A stretch of DNA of 64,000 nt, taken from positions 24,597,489 through 24,661,488 of the forward strand of contig OX344756.2 of NCBI GenBank assembly GCA_947034885.2, in the 5' to 3' direction. Shown piece by piece: positions 36,916 through 53,467 of the stretch (its first letter is position 1; each line of letters starts with the position of its first letter). Origin of the DNA: Thuidium tamariscinum (taxonomy: Eukaryota; Streptophyta; Bryopsida; Hypnales; Thuidiaceae). Both the position numbers and the translations under genes were made by a program. A model generated the notes under the pieces. The model saw nothing but the letters and a program-made list of their open reading frames with translations. It had not been told where the DNA came from and made no database searches.

Positions 36916-39900
36916 TATCTTAATCTATTTTTTGTTGCATTTAATCTTTGAAGGTTTGATAGAACCAAATTGACAATATTAATGGAACTTGACATTATGC
37001 TCATATAGCAATCTAGGGTCATTGCAAGAAACACCGGTCCTATTTCCCGTCACATCGTGAGTCACTTTTCTGTTTTCTATTATAACTTTTGAAGTTGAAG
37101 TCCAATGAACATAAATTTTGTATTGAAGATGTCTAACTTTATGGTTATGAGATCACTTATTTTTCAAAATTAAAAAAAAATTCTATATTTAAAAATCATT
37201 TTCGTTCACCTATCATAAGGTGTAGTTCATGGTTTTTACTATGTTTGGAGTGCCTAAATTTAATGATTTGAAGATGAAACTTTCATGGTCTATTTGCATA
37301 GGTGTAAAACCTATAAATTCCAAATGAAATCTAAAAAATATGTTATTTTATGTCCTCCACATGAGTACAATTTTTTTCCTGCTGCATACAATTTTTGAAC
37401 ATTGATGATGGTTCTAAGATCGTTCTTTTGGTCAAATCTCATCAACATCAACTTTCTTCAAATGGAAAATTTTTCGTTAAAAAAATTTTGATTTTCCTAT
37501 TTCTTACAAATTAAAATGTGGAAGTACCAATTTTTATGAGATTTTGCACTTTTCTGGTTTTCCTACTTAGAGATTTTTCCTATGCTTTTCCTTTGTAGGA
37601 TAACTTTTTCTTAAAGGTGTATACATGAAGCATATTTTTTATTTTTCTTAAAACTTGTTTTTCTAATTTTAAAGTACTCTCAAGAAAAAAGTATTATTGA
37701 AAAGGCTACGCTTTTTGCACGGTGTTTCTTGCAATGACCTTCTATTCTTAGTTGCATTTAATCTTTGTTGAAGGTTTGATGGGATCAAATTAGCATCATA
37801 AACGGGTCTTGAGATTACACTTATGTGGCAATCTAATCTTAGTTGCATTTATTCCTTAAAGGTTTGATGGAGCCAAATTTACTTCATAAAAAAAAACTTG
37901 ACATTATGCTCATGTCACACTCTATTCTTAGTTGCATCTAACCATTGTTAAAGGTCTAATGGGACAAAATCGGTATCACAAATAAGAATTGGCATTATGC
38001 TTGTGTCACAATATATTCTTAAATGCACTTAATCTTTGTAAAAGGTTTAATGGGACAAATTTGGCATGACAAACAAGACTTGATAGTACACCTCATAAGG
38101 CACTCTATCCTTAGTTGTATTTAATCTTTGTAGAAGGTTTGATGGGATGAAATGGGCATTTTAAACAAGACTTGATTGCACACATGTGGTACTCTATTTT
38201 TAGTTGTAATTAATCGTTCAAGGTTTGATAGCATGAAATTGGCATCACAAACAAAACTTGACAATATACATCATGTGGTAGTCTATTCTTAATTGTAATT
38301 AATCCTTAAAGATTTGATGAGACCAAAAGGACATTAAAAACAAGACTTCACAGTGCTCATCATGTAGCATTCTATTCTTAGTTGTATTTAATGTTTGTGG
38401 AAGGTTTGCTAGAACGAAATTGGCATCACAAACAAGATTTGACAATACACATTGTGTAGTGGTCTATTCTTAGTTGAAATTAATCCTTGAAGATTTGATG
38501 GGATGAAATGGGCACCACAAATAAGACTTGACAGTGTATGTCATGTCGTTGCCTATTCTTAGTTATATTTAATCCTTAAAGATTTGATGGGATGAAAAGG
38601 GCATCACAAACAAGACTTGATAGTGTACGTACATTGTATAGTAGGCTATCTTCAAATGTATTTAATCCTTAAAGATTTGATGGTATGAAATTGGCATCAC
38701 AAACAAGACTTCATTGTAAACATCATGTGGTAGTCTATTCTTAGTTGTATTTAACCCTTAAAGGTTTGATGGGACAAAATAGGCATCACAAAGAAGACTT
38801 GACAATACACGTCATATGGCAGTTTACTCTTAGTTGTATTTAATCCTTAAAGGTTTGATGTGATGAAATAAGCATCACAAACAAGACTTGACACTACATG
38901 TCCTATGGCAATCTATTCTTAGTTGTATTAAATCCTTAAAGGATCGATGGGACAAAAAGGCATCATAAATAAGACTTGACAATTCATGTTGTAAGGTAGT
39001 CTTTTCTTAGGTGTCTTTAATCCTTAAAGGTTTGATGGAACAAAAAAAGCATCATAAAGAAGACTTGATAGTGCGTGTTATAAGGTAGTCTATTCTTAGT
39101 TGTCTTTAATCCTTAAATATTTGATGGGACAAAATAAGCATTACAAATAAGACTTCAAAGTTCACTTGTGTGGCGGTCTAATTGTAATTGTATTTAATTC
39201 TTAGTTGTATTTAATCCTAAAAGATTTGATGAGACAAAATTAGCATCACAAATAAGACTTGACAATACACATCGTGTAGCACTTTATTCTTAGTTGTAAT
39301 TTATCCTTAATGATTTGATGGGACAAAGAGGGCATTACAAACAAGACTTGATAGTGCACATTGTATGGCAATCTATTCTTAGTTGTGTTTAATTCTTAAA
39401 GGTTTGATGCAACAAAATGGGCATCACAAATAAGACTTGATTGTACACTCATATGGTAGTCTATTCTTAGTTTTAGTGAATCTTTGTAGAAGGTTTGATT
39501 GGACAAAATGGGCATCACCAACAAGACTTGACAATTTATGCCATGTAGCCATGTAGGAGTCTATTTTTAGTTGTATTTAACCTTTGTGGAAGGTTTAATG
39601 GGACGAAATTGACATCACAACCTAACTTGATAGTGTATGTCATGTGCAATCTATTCTTAGTTGTATTTAATCCTTAAAGATTTGATGGGACAAAATCAGC
39701 ATCACAAATAAGACTTGATAGTGAATTTTGTGTAGCAATCTATTCTTAGTTAAAATTAATCCTTGAAGTTTTGATGGGACGAAATCAACATAACAAATAG
39801 ACTTGAGAGTGCATGTTGTGTGGCAATCTATTTTCAGTTGTACTTAATCCTTAAAGGTTTGATGGGACGAAAAAGGCATCACAAACAAGACTTAGTAGTG

Positions 39901-40490
39901 CACATCATGTCGCAATCTATTCTTAGTTGTATTTAATCCTTAAAGATTTGATGGGACGAAAAGGGCATCACAAAAAAGACTTGACAGTGAATTTCGTGTA
40001 GCAGTCTATTCTTAGTTGAAATTAATCCTTAAAGATTTGATGGGATGAAATCAACATCACAAACAAGACTTGACAGTGAATTTCGTGTGGTAGTCTATTT
40101 TTAGTTGAAATTAATTCTTGAAGATTTGATGGGACAAAATGGGCATTACAAATAAGACTTGACAGTGTACATCATGTGGCTGTTTATTTTTGGTTGTATT
40201 TAATCCTTAAAGGTTTGATGGGACGAAGTGACAAACAAGACTTGAAAGTATGCGGCATGTGGTAGTCTATTTTTAATTGTACTTAATCCTTAAAGATTTG
40301 ATGGGATGAAAAGGGCATCACAAACAAGACTTGACAATGTACATTGTGTCACAGTCTATTCTTAGTTGTATCTAGTCTTTAAAGATTTGATGGGACGACA
40401 TCAACATTACAAACAACACTTGACAATATACATTGTATGGCTGTCTATTTTAGTTGCATTTAATCTTTGAAGGTTTCATAGGGGCTATAT
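36916..40490. repeat. Satellite array, about 90-bp unit, roughly 30 units
   Basis: A unit of 87-92 bp repeats head to tail. Its landmarks are 'TCTATTCTTAGTTGTATTTAA', 'TCCTTAAAG.TTTGATGGGA', 'GGCATCACAAACAAGACTTGA' and 'CATCATGTGGCAG'. By counting the TTTGATGGGA landmark I find about 31 units between 37740 and 40480, plus one before the insertion at 37016. Units differ by many substitutions and a few lack segments, so the array is not freshly amplified. No long open frame runs through it. Continuous repeats without unique spacers rule out a CRISPR-like structure. Confidence 0.85.
37016..37740. mobile_element. 725-bp element inserted into a satellite unit
   Basis: Termini GGGTCATTGCAAGAAACACCG and CGGTGTTTCTTGCAATGACCT are inverted repeats. 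Flanking TCTA occurs on both sides (37012-37015 and 37741-37744), and removing the element restores the satellite text 'GCAATCTATTCTTAG', so a 4-bp TCTA target duplication is likely. The interior is AT-rich and non-coding. A diverged relative is at 59163-59909. Confidence 0.75.
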
Positions 40491-40499
40491 TTACTATTT

Positions 40500-40990
40500 T
40501 GTATTTTAATTACTTGCATGATAATTTTCAAAGCTAATGAAGGTTCCTAACATTTTCAAAACCATCTTGCATCAAGAAGATGTCTAAAAAAAATTACAAT
40601 ATGAACAATGAGTTTCAATTTTTGTGAAGAAAGCTTATTTTTGTAAAGAATAGAAATCCTGGTTTTTAATGTGAAGCTTTTCTTTCACTCAATCAATATC
40701 AAAAAAATATTTAATATCATACATGAATAAGTTACACAAGGATTTGCACTAATTATTCTATATTTGTATTTTTGACTACCATTTTGGTGCACTAAGTGAA
40801 AATAAATAAATAATTTTACACATTCTTTTTTTCTTTCTTAACCACACAATATATGTCTACACTATCATAAGAATGTGTGGAATTATTTTTTGCTCATTCA
40901 CCTCCATAGATTGTGAGATATAAGCATTCAAAATTAATGACAAAAAATTTACCACTCACCAACTGAAGGTGCCTACTTGCCCTCTCTATA
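40500..40990. repeat. Right direct repeat flanking the satellite array
   Basis: It matches 36500-36915 in the same orientation, including 'AACCATCTTGCA', 'TTTGTAAAGAATAGAAATCC', 'CACACAATATAT' and 'GATTGTGAGATATAAGCATTCA'. An extra stretch of about 100 bp near 40690-40780 is absent or replaced in the left copy. Confidence 0.65.
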
Positions 40991-41694
40991 AGCACACTAT
41001 CCAAGCTGCCACTACATCTATAAGCCATGTAACTTTCATCTTAGATGCCCAATTGGAAGAAAATCAGTTTAGGAGGAAGCTTTACACAAATGTCCGACTT
41101 TGATAAGAATTTCACTTTCAAGTTACTTAGTATGAACTTCAACCTACACAATCCGGTTTACCGTTCCCCCAAACCCAGTTTGCCGTAAGTTCCCGTTCCA
41201 AAAAGGGGGCGGTGTGAGGTCTGGTTGCCTCATCGTATTCCTGGAGTGCATGCTGTTGGGCACTCCTCGGCCTGGCAGCGACTGACTTACTGTCGTGAGT
41301 TTCAGGAGAAGAGGCATTGTAAGCTGGGCTCATTAGCTTTCAACAAGGAGAACAACTGAAAACGTACTTCAGCTGTGCAGATTCAACTTCAAAGCATGGT
41401 CTGAGAGATTACTGCTGTCCGTTCGATGAATATATATTCCACAGAGCTCGATCGCATGCAGTCGTCGCCACCAAACTACCACATGATCGACTCACTGAAC
41501 AGAATCCGAAACAAAATTAAACTCAAATGAAGAAGCACAAATGGAAGAGTGCACATGCATGCAGCGAATCCCGTTACTCTAGCCTCTCCACCAAATGATC
41601 GAGCAAGACGCAGGCAGCGTATGCACTCCTCTTGATCGAGGTCCTGCCTGATCGATCGATTCTACCTTGCTCCCAAGGCCAGAAGCCCCTCCTG

Positions 41695-41714
41695 CCGGCC
41701 GGCCGGCCGGCCTT
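41695..41714. repeat. (GGCC)n microsatellite
   Basis: A CCGG/GGCC run of about 20 bases lies downstream of the BSK gene, in its 3' flank. The stretch 41000-42036 is more GC-rich than the satellite to its left and otherwise holds no recognised gene; part is likely BSK 3' untranslated sequence. A (CCTTG)n run lies at 42003-42028. Confidence 0.7.
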
Positions 41715-42036
41715 TTTTCAATTTCATTTCATTTCATTTCTGGCAATTAATTGTTCACGAATCGTACGTTCCTGTTTGAAAGCAGGAGATTGAACTATCT
41801 CAGTGCCATCTAAGTATGATTCCAATGGTCGATTGTGTGAATTGAAGTACGTAATGGAGCATGCCCGAGCTAGCTCCAGGAAATTAAACCGCAAATTGAT
41901 TCATTCTGCTTTCAAGGGATATGCGCCAGCAGCAATTGCAACGGAAGCCAGGAAGCCATTGTACTGTACGTTTGGGAGAGGAAATTCAATTCAACCAGTG
42001 CGTGCCTTGCCTTGCCTTGCCTTGCCTTCGATTCCT

Positions 42037-46243
<4,207 letters not shown>

Positions 46244-48935
46244 TCTATCCCTTTACCCCCGCCAGTGCTTCAGCCAGCTTTGCCAACACTCTGACCCTCT
46301 GGCTAGCGAACCCCTTGAATATTTGAACCTGATCAACTCACAGAAGCTAAGCCAGCTAACCCACACCTCATGGGTACAATAGCGCCATCACCTTGCTCTC
46401 TTCCAGCTCCAGCTGATCACTTAGGAGTACCAACACCACCAAAGAGAACAAAGGATATGTAAAACACACACAGTCCCAGCAAAAGATGGATGACCTAGTA
46501 CATATATGTAACTTCTTGTGTAAGCAAAGTAACCTCAATGCAACCTTAAGAAACAACGTGTAAAAGTCCTGGGAAGAGTGGAAGTTAGAGCATTCAGCAA
46601 CTGGCAATAATAGCTGTTTTGGAAAGCTCCCCTTGAACCAGTTGCTCAGAATTCCTCTACACCCTTAAGAGCACCTCTCCGAGCGTGACGGCCCCTCTCA
46701 AATCAAATACTCTTATTCCTTCTCCGACTAATCCCGTAACCCACAAAGGTCGGATTGATGAGGCTATCCCTCCACCACACGTCTCTCAAGCTCCTCTCAG
46801 ATGTGCTAATCCAACTAAAGTACAGCTACGGCAACTTACGGGACTGAATGTTTTCTGCACACTATCTTGTTCCAAAAATCATGCTAGCTGTTGACTTGGC
46901 AACAACACATGCTCCGCAATAGCCCATCACGAATATGTTCTCCTCCCATCTGCAAGACATTACATGCATCTACATTCCAGCTTGCTCTCTCACAAACAAA
47001 CACACGTATTCTTTGTCTTTCTCTCCAACGCTTATCCTGCCTGCGTCTCATGCAACTGGGTGGCATGCACTTACTGATAGGAGCTACCACCGGAAAGGTA
47101 AACTGCACCGAGTGAGTTCCAACCCCAAGTAAAGACCAATGAAGCGGAAGCAGAAGTAACAAGGGAGAGGAAGCTGCCTACATACATAATGGCGCTGGTG
47201 CTATTGTTGTTGTTTTTATGTCTGTCCAGCGGTCTCCAGGCTCTCCGGTCCCGTCTCGTCCATCCAGGAGCAGAAACCCGGCAGGCAGCCTCCCTGGGAA
47301 GCAGGACAAGCTAGAGTCCAGACCGGCCTCGGGAGGAGTGCAAGCAAGCAGCGATAAGTTCAGTACCCTCTGAGGAAAGAGACGATGAAGCAGGAAAGCA
47401 TGGAGCTCCCTCCAGGAGCTGCTGCAAGTTGGAATGACGTAAGGACAGGGGCAACGAAGCTGCCTGACACGCCACACTAAGCTCCACACGTGCAAGCTCA
47501 GAGCACCCCAGACCAGACATCATCCAGAAGTCCAGACCCTCCTGCTGCTGCTGCAACAACCCTAACTCAGCAATGAAAGCCCAATTGTGCAATGGAACCC
47601 TTGCATCTTGTCATCTTTCATGCTTGCCGCTAGCGTTCAAACTTGCAGCAAGCTTCAACAAGCAAGCCAACAGACAGACAGACAGACAGACAGAGACTTC
47701 CCCGCTCGGAGCTCTCGCACTTCCGATCCATGGAGCAGGACCTCGCTAGCTAATTCAGCTCAGCTGCTCCCATGCCATGCAAGTGTGAACATGCACGAGA
47801 TGGCTGGACGAAGCCGAAACTCGTGAGTATGAGATGATGCAGATCACGAAAGAGGATTCCATATTCCTCATGACGTTGTTGTTGCTGCTGCTGCTCAGCT
47901 GCTGCTCTCTTTTGGTGACATGCCAATCATGAATTGCATTTGGGTCCCACTCTTACGGCCATGGCTGTTGGCAGTACTGTTGATGCCAATCTTCACCGTC
48001 TAAGTATCCTCTCCTCTAATGCAATCAACAGTTACCGTATATACATACATACAGTACAATTGTGGCAGCCTCCCTCGAACGTGGTCTACAACCTCGGTTC
48101 CTCTTTGCGTACGAAACTCCTGAGTACATAGCTAGTCTACAGATGACAAAAATTTCATTTCATTTCATTTCAACAGAATCGACTCTTACATCCATGAAGA
48201 ACTCTCACACGGAAAGAAAAATTCAAATTATCGCACGTTTCTGCTCATGTCTTAGTGTGAATGAGTCTGTAATAATTCTTCTGACTCATCTCAATTCATC
48301 AAAAGTGGGTTTCAAGGGAAGCTTTCTTTCCAGATTGAAGGAAAGAACAGTCCTGATCAAAGAGACTGATCGAGGTGATAAATTTGGAGGAATCCTTGCC
48401 CTTATCGGCCTTCAAGCATTCATTCACTTCGTCATTCTTCACCATGTAAGAGTATGAGCCATTCTTCGATTCGGATCGCGTAGCAAGGGTTGGGTTCAGT
48501 CTCTACAGTGTTGGAAATCAATGCTCTCTATCCTCTAGTCCCTGGGCTGGAGTTGCGCGTTTTTCCCTTCCACCCTGCCAGCAGCAGCAGCAGCAGCTTC
48601 TTGTTGTTATTCCAGGGTGCACATGCAGCTGCTGCCCATCTGCAGGGATTGTCCATGAAATTGATTTCTTAGTTGAAGTGAAAAGAAGTCGCAACAAGCT
48701 GAGGCCCCTTCAGTTCCCCCCGCCCGGCCTGAGCGCCCAGCTGCTGCTGCTGCCGCCTGGGCCCCTGATCTCATACGAGGAAAAGTTACACATGCTGTAC
48801 AGTACAGTACTTCCCATTTCCAAAGCCACGGCAAGTCAGCAAAGCGGTTCCCGGATCCTTCATTCCTGGGCCGAGGAGGCACAATTGCATCCTTTGACCT
48901 ACAGGAAGGGACCTTTCCGGTGCTGATTGCATTTC
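46244..48935. other. BSK upstream region, gene-like composition, no recognised protein
   Basis: This stretch is clearly more GC-rich and less repetitive than most of the spacer. Short overlapping frames on both strands (for example 47178-47592 minus and 48062-48457 plus, 131 aa) match no family I recognise. It holds an (ACAG)n run at 47670-47694 and CAG/CTG-rich runs near 47880-47900, 48580-48597 and 48740. It likely contains the BSK promoter and 5' leader, possibly with a leader intron; an unrecognised non-coding gene is also possible. Confidence 0.35.
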
Positions 48936-50110
48936 GGAGGAAGCCCAACTCCACGAAACCATTTTCAGTAAGTTTTCATACAAAGAAAAATGGGGTTGGC
49001 ATCTAACCCAAGTCGTTTCATCTTTTGGGGATATTCGTGGAATTAGTTACGAATTTTTGAAGTTGAAATGCAATGGTTTCTTAACCCCTAAAGGACCACC
49101 GCCATTTTTCAACCCAAAACCACTCAAAACTGCCATTTCTGCTCCATTCATCCATGAAAAACAAAAAAACTAAATTTTTAGAATCTAACCATAGGATCTT
49201 GTACTTTACTTAACTAAGATCATGTGGTGAAAATTTCATTAAGTTTGACTGTATAGATAGGAAGATATGAGCATTCAAAGTTGGAAAACAAAGTTTTCTT
49301 AAACTCTAGTTTGCAACTTCAAATGACTTTGTCCTCCATTTATGTAATTTTTTTTCACTACAGACCTTGAATTTAAATTTTTTTTCTATTGAGAAATTGA
49401 GCTAAGAGCTTAGGAAAAAAAATTCACAAAATAAAGATTTTTTTTTCATTCTTTAAAAAATTATCAAGTAGATGTAGGTCCAAGATTGAAAGGAAAACTA
49501 AATTGCAAATATCTCATAGATGGAATTGAAACACAATAATCCCAATGGTGAGATTGTTTTAGCAAACAAAATCAACCTTGTCTAACAATTTTTTTTGAAA
49601 AATTGTGAAAATTGCATTCACAAATGAATCCTATAAGTTATTTTTTCAAGAAGATGCTTAGATTGCCCGAAAAACAAGATTGTTCATAACTTTCACATTA
49701 CTAATCCAAATGGAATGAATCAAAGCTTCACTTGTAGACAAAAATAAAATCTATAAGAAAAAAAATTAATTTTTTAATTTTGAAGTTTTTGTAGATTTTT
49801 TTTCTGCCCGGCAACATGGAAATTATGTTTAAGATGGCATAACTTTTGCTCCCGGTCACCAATTGAAAAAATAATAATATTCCCACAGAGCTAATCAGTT
49901 TTTCTATATTATGTGAAAATTTCAAGAAAATTCATTAAAAATTGAAGTCACAAATACCTGCCCGAATTCTTAAAGTCCCCCGAGGGGACTCTTGGTCCTT
50001 TAGGGGTTAAAGCGACCCCTTCTTGGAATGTTTACTATGGGGATATTGAAGAAAGGAAAACGCACCTCCGTGTTAGTGATCACTTTTGAAGTTGGGTTGC
50101 TTTTAGAGCA
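48936..50110. repeat. Old dispersed repeat split by a TTAA element
   Basis: The flanks ('AAGTCGTTTCATCTTTTGGGG', 'TGGAATTAGTTACGAATTTTTGAAGTTGAAAT' in part before 49080, and 'CCCCTTCTTGGAATGT' after 50010) match the repeat near 56280-56610 in the same order. The TTAA element at 49085-50006 therefore inserted into an existing repeat copy. Confidence 0.5.
49085..50006. mobile_element. 922-bp TTAA-flanked piggyBac-like non-autonomous element
   Basis: It is flanked by TTAA at 49081-49084 and 50007-50010. Termini CCCCTAAAGGACCA and TGGTCCTTTAGGGG are perfect inverted repeats. TTAA duplication with CCC-starting ends is the hallmark of piggyBac-type elements; the class is inferred from this. The interior is AT-rich and non-coding, with relatives at 348-1083 and 35546-36457. 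Confidence 0.75.
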
Positions 50111-50364
50111 CCCTACTTTAACCCCTCAAAGTCACAAACCAAACAACTCTTGAAGACAGGACCATTCTAAAAAAAGCATCACAACTTGAATTTGAATTGA
50201 TTATTGCATTCCTTACTACATAGATATATATAGTCAATAACCTCATGAATCTAGACTCATTTCTTTTGAGGAAATTTATCATTCAGATGCAAATATTATA
50301 AGGTTTGATGAACTCAGTCTCCAGAATTAAAGTTCGGAAAAACATCCCCTGTGACATTCAAGGC

Positions 50365-50580
50365 TTAACCCTTGAAAGACCATGGAATTTCCTCTATAAC
50401 TCTTTAATTGTTGTTTTGCTATATGAAATGTGATACATTGTTATTTACATACTATCATCATTGTTAATTTATTTTATATCAAAAAGTATTTGGTCAAGGC
50501 TAGTCAAATCAAATACCACCAAATTTACAGTATACTATAATATATGGCTATAAAGGACTCCTTGGTTCTTCTAGGGGTCA
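50365..50580. mobile_element. Short TTAA-type element remnant
   Basis: It starts TTAACCCTTGAAAGACCA and ends TTGGTTCTTCTAGGGGTCA, a decayed inverted pair of the CCCCTAAAGGACCA type. About 210 bp, non-coding. Confidence 0.45.
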
Positions 50581-52746
50581 GGTAGGATATTTCATTCAAC
50601 CATTTCACATGTTTTGGTAGGATCATATCCATATTAAAGGAGGGGGGGGTGAAGGGGTTGGGGGTTAAATTAGAGATAAATTTCAACTTGTATTTAAGTA
50701 AATTCAACTTCAAGCTACTAGAGGATGTTTCAAATAAAATATTCATTTTTAAAGAATTACACTATTTTTTGTGCTACTTTAATTATCATGAGGATAAATT
50801 TCAAATAATATGGATAATTTTGTTTATATTAAATGAAATTTGCATTCACTTTGTAGACAAACATATCTTATTTATTAGAAATATAAAATAGAAACTTGTA
50901 TATAATTTTTAATCCAAATTGCACTAGGATATGATGTTTCACTATGTCCTAAAGGAATTGGTCCTTAAGTTGTAAAGTTTTGCAATAATGTTTTGTTGTG
51001 TACTACTCCAAAATTGTCATTTCAGTCCAAAGAGAAAATGAAAATGAAAAAGAACTTTTGTTGCATTCCAAATTAAGGAATCTTATATTGGATTAGTATA
51101 AAAATAATTGTAGAAAAAATTGAAAACTTTGATCATATATATTGCAAGATATTAGCTTTTTAAGTGAAAGATTCTCTTCTTTTTGTTCCATGCCCACATA
51201 GGATTTACATCCTCTAAAATTAAGATTTTTACAATGTAGGGTTTGAATTTAAATGATTTCATATAAGTAATTGAGTTGAAAGTCTAAAAAACAAATTCAA
51301 AAAAACACCCTTGATTTTCAATCTCTAAAAAACTATCAAATCTACTTCTACATTCTTCAAAGCCGTTTAATCCTATGAGGTAAATCTTTTCCACTGTACT
51401 AATATCTTTAGCCTAAATTAAAAAAGTCATTATTAATCGATAAAAACTAGTGTAAGTCTTCTAGTATATAGGAAATCTAAAGTTAATATATAGTCTTTTC
51501 ATGTACATATTTACACAAAAGAATGACAATATGGATGCTATAAATATGAAACATCCAAGACAACATGTTCATTTTTTTAAATGTCAAGAACATGTATTAA
51601 ATATAGCACAACCTTTAAATCAAGATATTTTTGATGGTTTCAAAGTACCAAATACCATAGTGGTTTGTCTTTACCTCTATAAGTATTAGTATCACCAATA
51701 GACCAACCAATAGAGAAGGTTGTTTTTTAGTGAGCCTAAAAAATAAGAGTTTATGAGTTTAGAAGACTTCGCACCTATGGTGTAAGTGTCTATAATATAG
51801 AAACCTTCTATGGTTACAACGATGCTAATGTGTGAGCATGAACATGTGAGCATGTGAGTTTCTAATATATATATATATATATATATAAGTAGATATACTA
51901 CCACCTTTGAAGGTGTTTATAGTAAAAATACCTATAATATAGATACCTATAGTATAAATACACTCTTATAATAGAAGGTTTTCATATTATAAGCACCTAT
52001 CCTATAAAGTGCATGATCTTTGAGGCTCATAAGCTCACACTTCTATGCTCACATACTAGCAACCCTCTCTATGGTTATAGTGCATTTATATTGTAAATAC
52101 TTGTATTATAGGTGTTTATATTACAAGTGCCTTCTGTGGTTGTAGGATATCTACTTATATATGCATTCAAGGCTCACATGCTCACATTTTCATACTTACA
52201 TACTTGCCCCATTGCTTTTCTTTATAAAGATTATGTATTTCTAAATATAAGAATACAATTCATGTCAAAACTAACTTCAATAATTTAAAAAATCTTAGAA
52301 ATTTAAAATTACACTATAGTTAAAATTTACATCTTAAAATTTACATAATCAAAAGACTATTGTAAAAATTACTAATGTGTGAATGAAAATAATTTTACTA
52401 ATTTTAATCTATAGATAGAATTGAGAGTAATCATAGATCCAATTATATGGATGTAATTTAGAAGTCATTGCTTACAAACCATTGAAAAATCTTTGCTAAA
52501 TTTAATTTTTTAAGATATATTTAGTAAATTTTCATTGATAGAAACTTAGAATTAAGATTTAACCAAATCTTTTTATATTTTTTTAGATAGTCATAGAATT
52601 AGTTCAAATCTTGAATCACATTAACTTTTAGAAGTGTATATCCTTTGATATTTTCATAGGTGGTACATTGTAGAAAACAATATATATATATATATACATG
52701 CATTAAATAATACATTAGAATCTAATATCTATATAGACTTTTTACC
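50581..52746. other. AT-rich spacer with TA microsatellites
   Basis: I see no gene. The stretch 51690-52210 repeats variants of 'TATAATATAGATACC' and 'CTCACATGCTCACA'. TA runs lie at about 51864-51887 and 52681-52696. Confidence 0.45.
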
Positions 52747-53467
52747 CTAGGGAGATCACTTAGTGTATCAAAAACAAACTATGTGTGTTAAAGTGACTTT
52801 TTGACCCCCTTTATGCTTTTTATAAACTATGATTTCAACCTATAATTTTGAGGTTTGCTTAATAATGACTATAGGTTTCTATTGCCAAAAATTTTGAATT
52901 CAAATAACATATGAAATGATTTCTAGAGTAGGTTGAAAAATGAACTAGATTGACATGTTTTTCAACTCAAATATTTATAAAGAATGCATGTAAATGACCA
53001 TGGCATCAATATTCAAGAAAAATAAAATTTCAATGAAAAACTATTTTTAACAATTTTTTGTTCATTTTTTAAACAATTTTTAAGGGTCCCTTCAAGAAAC
53101 TTGATAGATCCCCTAAAGGGAACCCTCATTGGGAACGTCAAAAAGGCACTTGTTGTAGATGATTGGGTTTGTGTGTGAATATGGAGCGCAATAGTTTAGA
53201 GTTTGGTTGAACTATGTTTCCATTTCTTTTCTTATATAAAATAGGGGTGTAAAAGTTATTTTCAGCTCTACAATATATTTTTTTAATTCAAAAATTTGTA
53301 ACTAATTATAATCAATACATAAAAATACCAATAATTTAAGTTATAAATGAAGAAATATTCTCATATTTTTTTCTTTTTCTTTTATTTAAATTTTAGAACA
53401 TAAAATAGGGGGTCCAAAATCTTAACACACATGGTGTCTAAAGGTTACTCTAAGTGATCTCTCCAAG
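52747..53467. mobile_element. 721-bp Mutator-like non-autonomous element with 9-bp target duplication
   Basis: The 9-bp repeat CTTTTTACC occurs exactly at both edges (52738-52746 and 53468-53476). Inside are inverted ends CTAGGGAGATCACTTAG and CTAAGTGATCTCTCCAAG; pairing continues for about 65 bp with mismatches ('ATGTGTGTTAA', 'GACCCCCT'). A 9-bp duplication with long imperfect inverted ends is typical of Mutator-like elements. Interior non-coding. Confidence 0.75.

Noticed and set aside
36916-40490. CRISPR-like regular repeats
   Set aside because: Units are contiguous and diverged with no unique spacers, and the genome is a plant's.
48062-48457. 131-aa plus-strand frame upstream of BSK
   Set aside because: No recognisable domain and no support from neighbouring exons; kept only as part of the unresolved region.
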